NCBI GenBank assembly: GCA_902792685.1
Contig: CADBAP010000006.1
Span: 1-57,990, forward strand
From: an uncultured Prevotellaceae bacterium
GTDB lineage: Bacteria; Bacteroidota; Bacteroidia; Bacteroidales; Bacteroidaceae
Reading direction: 5' to 3'
DNA: 57,990 nucleotides
Positions within the stretch are counted from its first letter, which is position 1; every line of letters starts with the position of its first letter. The position numbers and the translations under genes are program-made. Below the pieces are notes generated by a model. It made no database searches, had not been told where the DNA came from, and saw nothing but the letters and a program-made list of their open reading frames with translations. Of the stretch, positions 42,502-50,783 are shown piece by piece.

Positions 42502-44595
42502 ATGAGACATTTTGGATTTTTTACATTGCTATTGGCAATGAGTATGATGACAGCATGGGCCGATCCTGTCAGTAAGAAGGCCGCACAACAGGTGGCTCAG
42601 GAGTTTATGCAGCGCCAGCTGAACATTCAGGGTTCGCACCGCGCACCCCGGATGGTGAAACTTAACACATCAAGCAGCAATCAGGAGTATGAAAGCCTGT
42701 ATCTGTTCAACGCCTCCGACGGACAGGGATTTGTTGTTGTCAGCGGTGACGACCGCACGGAACCCATCCTGGGCTATTCAACCAGCGGAAGCATTGACCT
42801 CGACAATATGCCGGAGAATATGCGTTCGTGGCTGCAGCAATATGCCGAGCAGATAGAATATATACAGAAAAACAACATCATCGTACATAAACGCACGGCT
42901 GCCAACTGCGGTAGTTCGATAGCTCCGACGCTGACCAGTAAATGGTATCAGAAGAACATATACTACGACCAGTGCCCGATGGTGACCAGCTATACCGACC
43001 CCGACTGCACCCAACCTTATGAATACAAAGACGAACAGGGCAACATGAGTACCGCCCCCGCACGCGGTTTGACAGGTTGTGTAGCGACAGCGATGGCGCA
43101 GGTGCTCTATCAGCACAAATATCCGGCCTCAACGACTGCAGAAATTCCAGGTCGTGAGAACATTGTCCACAAGCAAACCTCTGACACCGGAGTGCCCATC
43201 TGGACAATGTTCAGCGATGATGCCATCCCCGCCGGCACCCCATTCGACTGGGACTATATGGTTGATGCATACGGCTCATACACCGACAAAGACGGCAAAG
43301 AGGTCAAAGTGACGACGACAGAAGAGCAGAACAATGCTGTTGCAATACTGATGCATACATGTGGTGCTGCCATGAACATGAAATATGGTCCTACTTACTC
43401 CGATGGTTCGGGTGCAGAATCAAGCGATGCTACCATTGCAGCTGCCAAATATCTGGGGTATCCCAATGCCTCGCTGTGCATACAGGACTTCTACGACTAT
43501 CAGGAATGGGTTCAGATGCTCTACGACGAAATCAGTGTCGCCGACTGTACCTTTTTCGGTGGTAGCGGTATGACCGGCGGTCATGCCTTCGTCATTGACG
43601 GCTACGACAAGGAAGACCTCTTCCACGTGAACTGGGGCTGGGCGGGCAATGCCGACGGCTACTTCCGTATCAACAGCCTGACCCCCAGACATTATGATTT
43701 CAGCACGGGACAGTCGTTTATTCGTGGGCTTTATGCCGGCGCTCCCGCTGTTGAGAAAGGATTACGCATGGTGCTCATCTCCTCAAATAAAGATTTTTAT
43801 ACCAAGCAAGGTACTGCATTTTCTGTTCGTATAGAAATAGGCGTTTTGAACGAGAAACAGCCGTCGCTAACAGCACAGCTGGGCATTACCGTCGAGGGAA
43901 AGGGTTACAAACAGACTTTCCCCATCGACAACCAAATGCATGATATGCCCCTTGCAAATCCCTTTACTGCGGAAACCACCCTCAAGCTGAGCAACATGAA
44001 GGACGGGGAATACAAGTGCTATGCCAGCTACCGCCTCAATGAGGCTGATGAATGGAAACCCTGTGAGGGCTATGAAGAATCGTATTTGGAACTGCTCATC
44101 AACGGTATCATGATGGACGTTATTTTCACAAAGCCTTTTACACTGGAACTCGTATCAACGCTACCAGCCACTTCCTTTGAAGTCGGCAAGGATATACAGT
44201 TTACGGCGACCGCCAAAGTAGCAACAGGAACGCTGCATGAGGGTTTGACCATCGTATGCATGCTGCGCGATAAAAATAACGAGCCAGTCTCATCATTTGT
44301 TCTACCCATCGCCATGATATCCTGCTACCATTTGGAGGGCGAAACCTTTGACATCCCGATCCAGATTCCCGGACTGCTGCCCGAAGGTAATTACTGCATC
44401 GCGGCAATCTCTCCTAATCGCGTGATTGTCAATAAGTTATTTAACTTCGACATCACAGCAGCGAGCGCTATCACATCACCCACCACCCATCACCCATCAT
44501 CCAACACCCAACTTTACAACCTCGCTGGCCAGCGTGTCAACAAGAACTACAAGGGCATCGTCATCCAGAATGGAAAACGATTCGTGAATCAATAA
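42502..44595 (+). CDS. Streptopain-like cysteine protease (peptidase C10) with C-terminal sorting-like tail
   Basis: 697 residues. Signal peptide to Ala20. Spi-type propeptide (KKAAQQVAQEFMQRQLN... FVVVSGDDRTEPILGYS), then the C10 catalytic domain: Cys193 in ARGLTGCVATAMAQVLYQ, His361 in GGHAFVIDGYD, and FHVNWGWAGNADGYFRINSL. Two beta domains follow (450-660). The end, LYNLAGQRVNKNYKGIVIQN plus GKRFVNQ, is like type IX secretion tails. Related Prevotella and Porphyromonas enzymes degrade host proteins. The proximal promoter may be borrowed from the broken panE-like gene. Confidence 0.92.
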   Translation: MRHFGFFTLLLAMSMMTAWADPVSKKAAQQVAQEFMQRQLNIQGSHRAPRMVKLNTSSSNQEYESLYLFNASDGQGFVVVSGDDRTEPILGYSTSGSIDLDNMPENMRSWLQQYAEQIEYIQKNNIIVHKRTAANCGSSIAPTLTSKWYQKNIYYDQCPMVTSYTDPDCTQPYEYKDEQGNMSTAPARGLTGCVATAMAQVLYQHKYPASTTAEIPGRENIVHKQTSDTGVPIWTMFSDDAIPAGTPFDWDYMVDAYGSYTDKDGKEVKVTTTEEQNNAVAILMHTCGAAMNMKYGPTYSDGSGAESSDATIAAAKYLGYPNASLCIQDFYDYQEWVQMLYDEISVADCTFFGGSGMTGGHAFVIDGYDKEDLFHVNWGWAGNADGYFRINSLTPRHYDFSTGQSFIRGLYAGAPAVEKGLRMVLISSNKDFYTKQGTAFSVRIEIGVLNEKQPSLTAQLGITVEGKGYKQTFPIDNQMHDMPLANPFTAETTLKLSNMKDGEYKCYASYRLNEADEWKPCEGYEESYLELLINGIMMDVIFTKPFTLELVSTLPATSFEVGKDIQFTATAKVATGTLHEGLTIVCMLRDKNNEPVSSFVLPIAMISCYHLEGETFDIPIQIPGLLPEGNYCIAAISPNRVIVNKLFNFDITAASAITSPTTHHPSSNTQLYNLAGQRVNKNYKGIVIQNGKRFVNQ

Positions 44596-44616
44596 GGAAA
44601 ACATCAACAAAAATAA

Positions 44617-44645
44617 GGACTCGAAACTTTTGCAGTTTCGAGTCC
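44617..44645 (+). terminator. Terminator hairpin after the C10 protease gene
   Basis: GGACTCGAAAC (44617-44627) pairs with GTTTCGAGTCC (44635-44645). Only a weak U-run follows. Confidence 0.6.
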
Positions 44646-44692
44646 TACTCATACTGGAACTCACGTCCGAGTATAAGTGCAAACTTCAAACA

Positions 44693-44748
44693 TTTGAGAG
44701 ACCCTTTCAAACAGAATTTTGACTTTTGAAGTTGAAAGGGCTCTCAAA
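44693..44748 (-). terminator. Hairpin immediately after the glutamine synthetase stop
   Basis: TTTGAGAG-A-CCCTTTCAA (44693-44710) pairs with TTGAAAGGG-CTCTCAAA (44732-44748), a 17-bp stem with one bulge. It touches the stop codon. U-run weak. Confidence 0.6.
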
Positions 44749-46965
44749 TTACCTGATGAACAACAGTTCACGATATTTCGGCAGCGGCCAGAGACTGTCG
44801 TCAACGATAAGTTCCAACTTGTCGATCTCATAACGGATACTGTCAAGTTTCGGCTCAACATTATCATGATAGGCAATCGCCTTATCGTGCTCGTCTTCAA
44901 TCTTGTTGGCAAGCTTGCGGGCATTGACGAGTTCTTCGACACCATTCTCAATGGCTGTGGTACGCTCAGCAATTTCCTCAATGAGTTTCACATTGCGGGC
45001 ACTGAGTTTCGCAGCCTTGTCAGCTGGGAATAATGCTGCCATATTCTCCACATTCTTCAGCAATGCGCTCTGATAACGGGTGGCGACAGGTATGATATGA
45101 TTCATTGAGATGTCACCCAGTACGCGAGCCTCGATCTGAATCTTCTTGGTGTAGGTTTCCCACTTCACTTCGTTGCGGGCCTCCAATTCCTTCTTGGTCA
45201 TCACGCCCAGACTCTCGAACATGTCAATGCTCTCTTTGTCGAGGTAACGCTCGAAAATCTTCGGACAGCTCTTCTCAACGTCCAAACCGCGCTTTTCAGC
45301 CTCAGCCACCCATTCGTCAGAGTAGCCGTTACCATCGAAACGGATCGGCTTACAGGTCTTGATGTCCTCACGCAGCACGTCGATGATAGCGTGGAACTTC
45401 GCACTGTGGTCAGTACCAGCCAGTTTCTTCTCGAACTCAGGGATACGGGCATCCACACGTTTTTTGAAGTCGGCCAAGGCCTCAGCAACAGCACTGTTGA
45501 GTGCAATCATGGCGCTGGCGCAGTTGGCTTCAGAACCGACGGCACGGAACTCGAATCGGTTACCTGTGAAGGCGAATGGTGATGTGCGGTTACGGTCGGT
45601 GTTGTCGATGAGCAATTCCGGAATCTCAGGAATGTCCATCTTCAGGCCCTGTTTGCCTGTCATTGCGAGGATATCGTCCTTATCGGCCTTTTCAATGTGG
45701 TCGAGCAGCTCGCTAACCTGCTTGCCCAAGAAGCTTGACACGATAGCAGGAGGAGCCTCGTTGGCACCCAGACGATGTGCATTGGTAGCACTCATGATGC
45801 TGGCTTTCAAAAGTCCATTATGCTTATATACACCCATCAGCGTTTCTACAATGAACGTAGCGAAGCGCAGGTTCTGCTCAGGAGTCTTACCTGGAGCATG
45901 CAGCAGGATGCCGTTGTCTGTTGAGAGCGACCAGTTATTGTGTTTACCGGAACCATTGATGCCTGCGAAAGGTTTCTCGTGCAGCAACACACGGAAACCG
46001 TGCTTGCGGGCAACTTTCTTCATCAGCGACATCAGCATCATATTGTGGTCAACAGCCAGATTGGTCTCTTCAAAGATAGGTGCCAACTCGAACTGGTTGG
46101 GTGCCACCTCATTATGACGTGTCTTGCAAGGAACGCCCAACTCCAGAGCCTGAATCTCCAAATCACGCATGAAAGCAGCCACACGTTCGGGGATAGAACC
46201 AAAATAGTGGTCGTCCATCTGCTGGTTCTTAGCTGAGTCGTGTCCCATCAACGTGCGACCTGTCAGCAGCAAGTCAGGACGGGCAGCATACAAGCCTTCA
46301 TCTACAAGGAAGTACTCCTGCTCCCAGCCGAGGTTTGATTTAACCTTCTTCACCGTCGGATCGAAATAATGACATACGTCCGTAGCAGCTACATTCACTG
46401 CATGCAGGGCACGAAGCAACGGAGCCTTATAATCGAGTGCCTCACCGCTATACGAGATAAATACGGTGGGAATACACAAGGTATCATCGATGATAAAGAC
46501 AGGTGACGTAGGATCCCAGGCAGAATATCCGCGTGCTTCAAAGGTTGAACGGATACCGCCAGAAGGGAACGAGCTGGCATCAGGCTCCTGCTGTACCAAC
46601 AGCTTGCCTGTAAACTCTTCTACCATACCGCCCTTGCCATCGTGCTCGATGAATGAGTCGTGCTTCTCTGCAGTACCTTCCGTCAGGGGCTGAAACCAGT
46701 GTGTATAGTGCGTTACGCCTTCCTCTATCGCCCACTGCTTCATACCTTCAGCCACTGCATCAGCAACAGTGCGGTCGAGCTGGGCGCCGTTGTCCATTAC
46801 ATCAATCATTTTCTCGTACACATCCTTCGGAAGGTACTTATACATTTTCTCATGATTGAAGACCTTCTTGCCAAAATACTTACAAGGTCTTTCTTCTGGT
46901 GCTTTTACTTCGAGCGGCTTCTTCTTGAAAGCCTCACCGACAACCTGAAATCTTAATGCTTCCAT
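44749..46965 (-). CDS. glnN: Glutamine synthetase type III
   Basis: 738 residues, the large type III form typical of Bacteroidetes. It makes glutamine from glutamate, ammonia and ATP. Family signatures include PLTEGTAEKHDSF, FPSGGIRSTFEARGYSAWDP, QEYFLVDEGLY, RHNEVAPNQFELAPIFEE, GINGSGKHNNWSLSTDNG and NRTSPFAFTGNRFEFRAVGS. The C-terminal 150 residues are the helical GSIII-specific domain. It is the first part of a nitrogen cluster (GltDB, P-II, Amt) in this window, though on its own transcription unit. Confidence 0.96.
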   Translation of the reverse strand: MEALRFQVVGEAFKKKPLEVKAPEERPCKYFGKKVFNHEKMYKYLPKDVYEKMIDVMDNGAQLDRTVADAVAEGMKQWAIEEGVTHYTHWFQPLTEGTAEKHDSFIEHDGKGGMVEEFTGKLLVQQEPDASSFPSGGIRSTFEARGYSAWDPTSPVFIIDDTLCIPTVFISYSGEALDYKAPLLRALHAVNVAATDVCHYFDPTVKKVKSNLGWEQEYFLVDEGLYAARPDLLLTGRTLMGHDSAKNQQMDDHYFGSIPERVAAFMRDLEIQALELGVPCKTRHNEVAPNQFELAPIFEETNLAVDHNMMLMSLMKKVARKHGFRVLLHEKPFAGINGSGKHNNWSLSTDNGILLHAPGKTPEQNLRFATFIVETLMGVYKHNGLLKASIMSATNAHRLGANEAPPAIVSSFLGKQVSELLDHIEKADKDDILAMTGKQGLKMDIPEIPELLIDNTDRNRTSPFAFTGNRFEFRAVGSEANCASAMIALNSAVAEALADFKKRVDARIPEFEKKLAGTDHSAKFHAIIDVLREDIKTCKPIRFDGNGYSDEWVAEAEKRGLDVEKSCPKIFERYLDKESIDMFESLGVMTKKELEARNEVKWETYTKKIQIEARVLGDISMNHIIPVATRYQSALLKNVENMAALFPADKAAKLSARNVKLIEEIAERTTAIENGVEELVNARKLANKIEDEHDKAIAYHDNVEPKLDSIRYEIDKLELIVDDSLWPLPKYRELLFIR

Positions 46966-47017
46966 AATTCAATAAAGTTTAAAAGTTTTCCAATTATTTT
47001 CCAATTTAATGATTGTG

Positions 47018-48253
47018 TTATTTTTTTGACCACGCTTCGATGCGGTCGAGTGCTTCTTCTGTTTTCTCGTGACTGTTGAAAGCGGTAAAGCGGACATAGC
47101 CCTCACCACTGGGACCGAAGCCGACACCTGGTGTACAGACAACGTTGGCACCATAGAGCAGCGTCTCAAAAAACTGCCAAGATCCAACGCCACCAGGTGT
47201 ACGCATCCAGATATACGGAGCATTTTCACCGCCATAGCACTCGTAGCCAAGAGCACGCATACGGGTCAGCATCCGCTGGGCATTGTCCATATAATAGTCG
47301 ATAGTCGCCTTGATTTGCTGCTTGCCCTCAGGGGTATAGATGGCTTCAGCTGCACGTTGTGAAATGTAGCTGGTGCCATTGAATTTCGTACACTGACGAC
47401 GCAGCCACAACTGGTTCAAAGGGATGCGCTCACCTTCGAACGTTGATACGCTCACATCCTTCGGAACGACCGTGTAACCACAACGTACACCCGTAAAACC
47501 TGCTGTTTTCGAGAACGAGTGGAACTCAACGGCACACTTGCGAGCACCACGAATCTCGTAGATGCTACGAGGTATCTCCGGATTGCGGATATAGGCTTGG
47601 TAGGCAGCATCATAGAGTATCAGTGCATCGTTCTTCAACGCATAGTTCACCCACTTGCGCAACTCCTGTTTGGTAATAACCGTACCCGTCGGGTTGTTGG
47701 GATAGCACAAATAGATGACATCGACGGGACGACCTTTGGGCACTTCCGGCACAAAGCCGTTTTCTGCTGTGGTGGGCAGGTAGCGCACATTGGTCCAACG
47801 CCCTTCACGGAAGGTACCACAGCGGCCGATCATCACATTTGAATCAATATATACGGGATAGATGGGATCGGTCACACCGATGAAGTTGTCCCAATGCAAC
47901 AGTTCCTGGAAGTTGCCCGTATCAGACTTTGCACCGTCATTGATGAATATCTCATCGATGTCGAGGTGGATACCACGTGGCAGGAAATCGTTCTTCAGAA
48001 TCGCCTCGCGCAGAAAATCATAACCCTGTTCAGGACCATAGCCGCGGAAACTCTCAGCGGTAGCCATCTCGTCGGCGGCCTTGTGCATCGCCTCAACGAC
48101 AGCAGGAGCCAACGGTTGTGTAACATCACCGATACCAAGTGAAATCACATCGGCCTTGGGATGCATCACCTTGAACGCATTCACCTTTTTGGCGATGTCT
48201 GCGAACAAATAGTTATTCTGTAGGTTTAAAAAGTGGATGTTTACTAATGCCAT
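47018..48253 (-). CDS. dapL: LL-diaminopimelate aminotransferase
   Basis: 411 residues. PLP enzyme that makes LL-diaminopimelate from tetrahydrodipicolinate in one step, bypassing DapC/D/E. Motifs: SLGIGDVTQPLAPAVVEAMH, GYGPEQGYDFLREAI, FINDGAKSDTGNFQELL, YLCYPNNPTGT, the PLP-Lys region FHSFSKTAGFTGVRCGYTVV, and GGVGSWQFFETLL. It lies just before the dapF gene in transcription order after 94 bp of family B repeat. Confidence 0.96.
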   Translation of the reverse strand: MALVNIHFLNLQNNYLFADIAKKVNAFKVMHPKADVISLGIGDVTQPLAPAVVEAMHKAADEMATAESFRGYGPEQGYDFLREAILKNDFLPRGIHLDIDEIFINDGAKSDTGNFQELLHWDNFIGVTDPIYPVYIDSNVMIGRCGTFREGRWTNVRYLPTTAENGFVPEVPKGRPVDVIYLCYPNNPTGTVITKQELRKWVNYALKNDALILYDAAYQAYIRNPEIPRSIYEIRGARKCAVEFHSFSKTAGFTGVRCGYTVVPKDVSVSTFEGERIPLNQLWLRRQCTKFNGTSYISQRAAEAIYTPEGKQQIKATIDYYMDNAQRMLTRMRALGYECYGGENAPYIWMRTPGGVGSWQFFETLLYGANVVCTPGVGFGPSGEGYVRFTAFNSHEKTEEALDRIEAWSKK

Positions 48254-48347
48254 ATCTTTGGGTCGTTTGGTTGTTTTGTCGTTTGGTCGTTTGGAGATTA
48301 TACCGTTTGTCGTTCTGACTTTCCTAAACGGCTAAACGACCAATATC
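48254..48347. repeat. Family B repeat (GTCGTTTGG / CCTAAACGAC inverted arms), intergenic
   Basis: GGTCGTTTGG-type words on the left and AAACGGCTAAACGACC words on the right form long imperfect inverted arms. Sister copies are at 1761-1798 (one arm), 50695-50783 and, inside gltB, 52990-53095. Confidence 0.75.
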
Positions 48348-49247
48348 CTAATTTACTAATTCTATTTCGCCGTCGAAAACAAATTCTGCCGGACCTGTCA
48401 TATAGACGTGGTTGTCGCTTTCACGCCACTCGATGGTAAGTGTACCACCATCCATCACTATTTGCGATGTGCGACCAGCCCTGCCTGTAAGTGCTGCTGC
48501 CACCGCAGTAGCACAAGCTCCTGTGCCGCAAGCTTGCGTAATACCGCTACCACGCTCCCAAACACGAGTGCGAAGGCCCCCCTCCTGTCCCCCCGAAGGA
48601 GGGATGACTTGAGCAAACTCGATGTTGCAACGCTGTGGGAAGGCTGGGTGATGCTCAAGCACGGGACCTGTTTCGCCTACCTGATCGACATCATCGGTAA
48701 AAATCACGTAATGAGGATTGCCCATCGAAACAAAAAGAGCGGACCCTCCCCCTTGCTCCTCCTTGTAATGGAGGGGAGTAGATAGACTCTTCGCCAAATT
48801 GGGATTGAAAAGGGTGTCATCTTCCAAAATAGGTTCACCCATATCAACGGTGACGGATTCAACGATACCCTCGACGATGTGAAGATAGAGTGTCTTGATG
48901 CCGGAGTTTGTCTGAAGACGAATCCTGGTTTCTTGGTAACCATCCCCCTCCATAACTGGGAGTGGCCAGGGGTGGGTCTTTTCATAGAGATATTTTCCTA
49001 TGCATCTGGATGCGTTACCACACATCATCGCCTCACTGCCATCAGCATTGAAGATACGCATAGAAAAGTCGGCCTCAGGAATCGGAGATGCTCCTATCAG
49101 CACCAATCCGTCTGAGCCAATACCCTTGTGGCGGTCGCTCCACGCAATCGCCGCAGCCTGGGGATTGGGTATATCAAAGAGCATGGTGTTGACATAAATG
49201 TAATCGTTACCTGCTCCGTGCATCTTGGTGAATGATATCTTTGACAT
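48348..49247 (-). CDS. dapF: Diaminopimelate epimerase
   Basis: 299 residues. Converts LL- to meso-diaminopimelate for wall and lysine synthesis. The two catalytic cysteines lie in [14 protein letters not shown] and [25 protein letters not shown] is the substrate motif at the start. The protein carries three inserts read from family A repeats: [13 protein letters not shown] (nt 48943-48985), [14 protein letters not shown] (48741-48785) and [11 protein letters not shown] (48574-48603). Without them it would be about 260 residues, near the family norm. Core motifs are intact, so it is probably active. Confidence 0.94.
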   Translation of the reverse strand: MSKISFTKMHGAGNDYIYVNTMLFDIPNPQAAAIAWSDRHKGIGSDGLVLIGASPIPEADFSMRIFNADGSEAMMCGNASRCIGKYLYEKTHPWPLPVMEGDGYQETRIRLQTNSGIKTLYLHIVEGIVESVTVDMGEPILEDDTLFNPNLAKSLSTPLHYKEEQGGGSALFVSMGNPHYVIFTDDVDQVGETGPVLEHHPAFPQRCNIEFAQVIPPSGGQEGGLRTRVWERGSGITQACGTGACATAVAAALTGRAGRTSQIVMDGGTLTIEWRESDNHVYMTGPAEFVFDGEIELVN

Positions 49248-49275
49248 TTGACGATTTTACTATTTGACAACCTGA

Positions 49276-50682
49276 CTATTTATTAGCAAGATAGCTGTTA
49301 ACCTTTTGGGCTGTCTGACAACCGCTGGCCATCGCACGAACGACGAGGCTGGCGCCATTGGCAGAGTCGCCACAGACGAAGACGTTCTTGGGGTACTCAG
49401 GATGCTCCGGTTTCAGGAATCCCATTGCCAGCAGGACGAGTTCGGCCTTGATGATTTCGGGCTTGCCCTTCTCCACCATGATGGGGCGTCCGCCCTCAGG
49501 ATTGGGCTTCCAGTCAATCTCCTGAACCTTTACACCAGTCAGTTTACCGTCCTTACCCAGAAACTCCAGGGTGTTGATGTTCCAGCAGCGGGTGCAGCCT
49601 TCCTCGTGAGAAGAGGTGGTCTTGAGGGTGCGAGGCCAGTTAGGCCAAGGGTTCTGTGGGTCTTCAGGACCTTCCACAGGCTTAGGCATAATCTCAATCT
49701 GAGTCACGCTCTTGCATCCCTGACGATGAGCTGTACCAATACAGTCGGAACCTGTATCACCACCACCAATCACGAGCACATCCTTGCCCTTAGCTGTGAT
49801 GCGCTCATCCTTCGAAAACTCCATACCAGCCAACACGCGGTTCTGCTGAGACAGCAGCTCCAGGGCGAAGTGAACACCCTTCAACTCTCGGCCTGGGGCC
49901 TTGAGGTCGCGGGCGGTGGGGGTGCCAGTGGCGATTACGACGGCATCATATTCGCCAAGTGAAGAGTGAAGAGTGAAGAGTGAAGAATTTGCTACCGCCA
50001 TACCATCCGCAGGCGATTCTTCATTCTTCATTCTTAATTCTTCATTAAAACGGAACTCTATGCCCTCCTGCTCCAGCAGCTTGATGCGGCGATCGATGAT
50101 GGCCTTGTTCAGCTTGAAGTTAGGAATACCATAGCGGAGGAGGCCGCCAGCAGCCTCGTTTTTCTCGAAGACGGTTACCTGATAGCCCATCAGGTTCAAG
50201 TCGTTGGCAGCAGCTAAACCTGCAGGACCGGCACCAATCACAGCCACCTTCTTGCCATTACGCTGGATGTCAGTCTTGGGCGTAATAAAACCCTCCTGAA
50301 AGGCCATCTCTGTGATGGCACACTCATCCTCGCGGTTGGTAGTAGGCTCGTGGTTGAAGCGGTTCAGCACGCAGGCTTTCTCGCACAAGGCGGGACAGAT
50401 TCTTCCTGTGAACTCTGGAAAGGGGTTGGTGCTGTTCAGCAGGCGATATGCCAACTCCCAGTCGCCTTTATACAGCGCATCATTCCATTCGGGCGCCTTA
50501 TTGCCCAGCGGACATGCCCAATGGCAGAAGGGCACGCCACAATCCATACAGCGCGATGCCTGCAGTTTACGTTCGCGAGTACTGAGCGTCTGCTCTACCT
50601 CGCCAAAGTCGTGGATTCTATCGTGAATCGGACGGTATCCCGCCTCCTGGCGGTGTATCTCTAAAAATGCTTTTGGATTTAT
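49276..50682 (-). CDS. gltD: Glutamate synthase, small (beta) subunit
   Basis: Passes NADPH electrons through FAD and Fe-S clusters to GltB. The first ATG (50547, MDCGVPFCHWACPLGNK) lies inside the conserved N-terminal Fe-S domain. The same frame stays open upstream and encodes the expected family start: NPKAFLEIHRQEAGYRPIHD, RIHDFGEVEQTLSTRERKLQ, ASRC. A TAA lies at 50689-50691, and the codons after it are GGT AAT ATA AAT CCA, so no ATG, GTG or TTG begins the full protein. ATA at 50682 is the likely initiator or a mutated ATG. FAD motif VAVIGAGPAGLAAANDL, NADP motif VLVIGGGDTGSDCIGTA. Residues around 178-205 (numbered from the inner ATG) are an insert, LRMKNEESPADGMAVANSSL and FTLHSS, from another repeat family. 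Confidence 0.9.
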   Translation of the reverse strand: MNPKAFLEIHRQEAGYRPIHDRIHDFGEVEQTLSTRERKLQASRCMDCGVPFCHWACPLGNKAPEWNDALYKGDWELAYRLLNSTNPFPEFTGRICPALCEKACVLNRFNHEPTTNREDECAITEMAFQEGFITPKTDIQRNGKKVAVIGAGPAGLAAANDLNLMGYQVTVFEKNEAAGGLLRYGIPNFKLNKAIIDRRIKLLEQEGIEFRFNEELRMKNEESPADGMAVANSSLFTLHSSLGEYDAVVIATGTPTARDLKAPGRELKGVHFALELLSQQNRVLAGMEFSKDERITAKGKDVLVIGGGDTGSDCIGTAHRQGCKSVTQIEIMPKPVEGPEDPQNPWPNWPRTLKTTSSHEEGCTRCWNINTLEFLGKDGKLTGVKVQEIDWKPNPEGGRPIMVEKGKPEIIKAELVLLAMGFLKPEHPEYPKNVFVCGDSANGASLVVRAMASGCQTAQKVNSYLANK

Positions 50683-50694
50683 ATTACCTTAGTC

Positions 50695-50783
50695 GTTTTG
50701 TTGTTTGGTTGTTTAGTTGTTTGGGAATACCCGAAACTCTAATTTTCCTAAACGACTAAACGACTAATATCCCAATTTACCAA
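50695..50783. repeat. Family B inverted repeat between gltB and gltD
   Basis: Words GTCGTTTTG, TTGTTTGG on the left and CCTAAACGAC, AAACGACTAATATCCCAATT on the right make an imperfect inverted repeat. It leaves no room for a normal gltD start region. Confidence 0.75.

Noticed and set aside
44693..44748. Strong Rho-independent terminator for glutamine synthetase
   Set aside because: The stem is good but no clear U-run follows on the minus strand, so it is listed only as a hairpin with moderate confidence.
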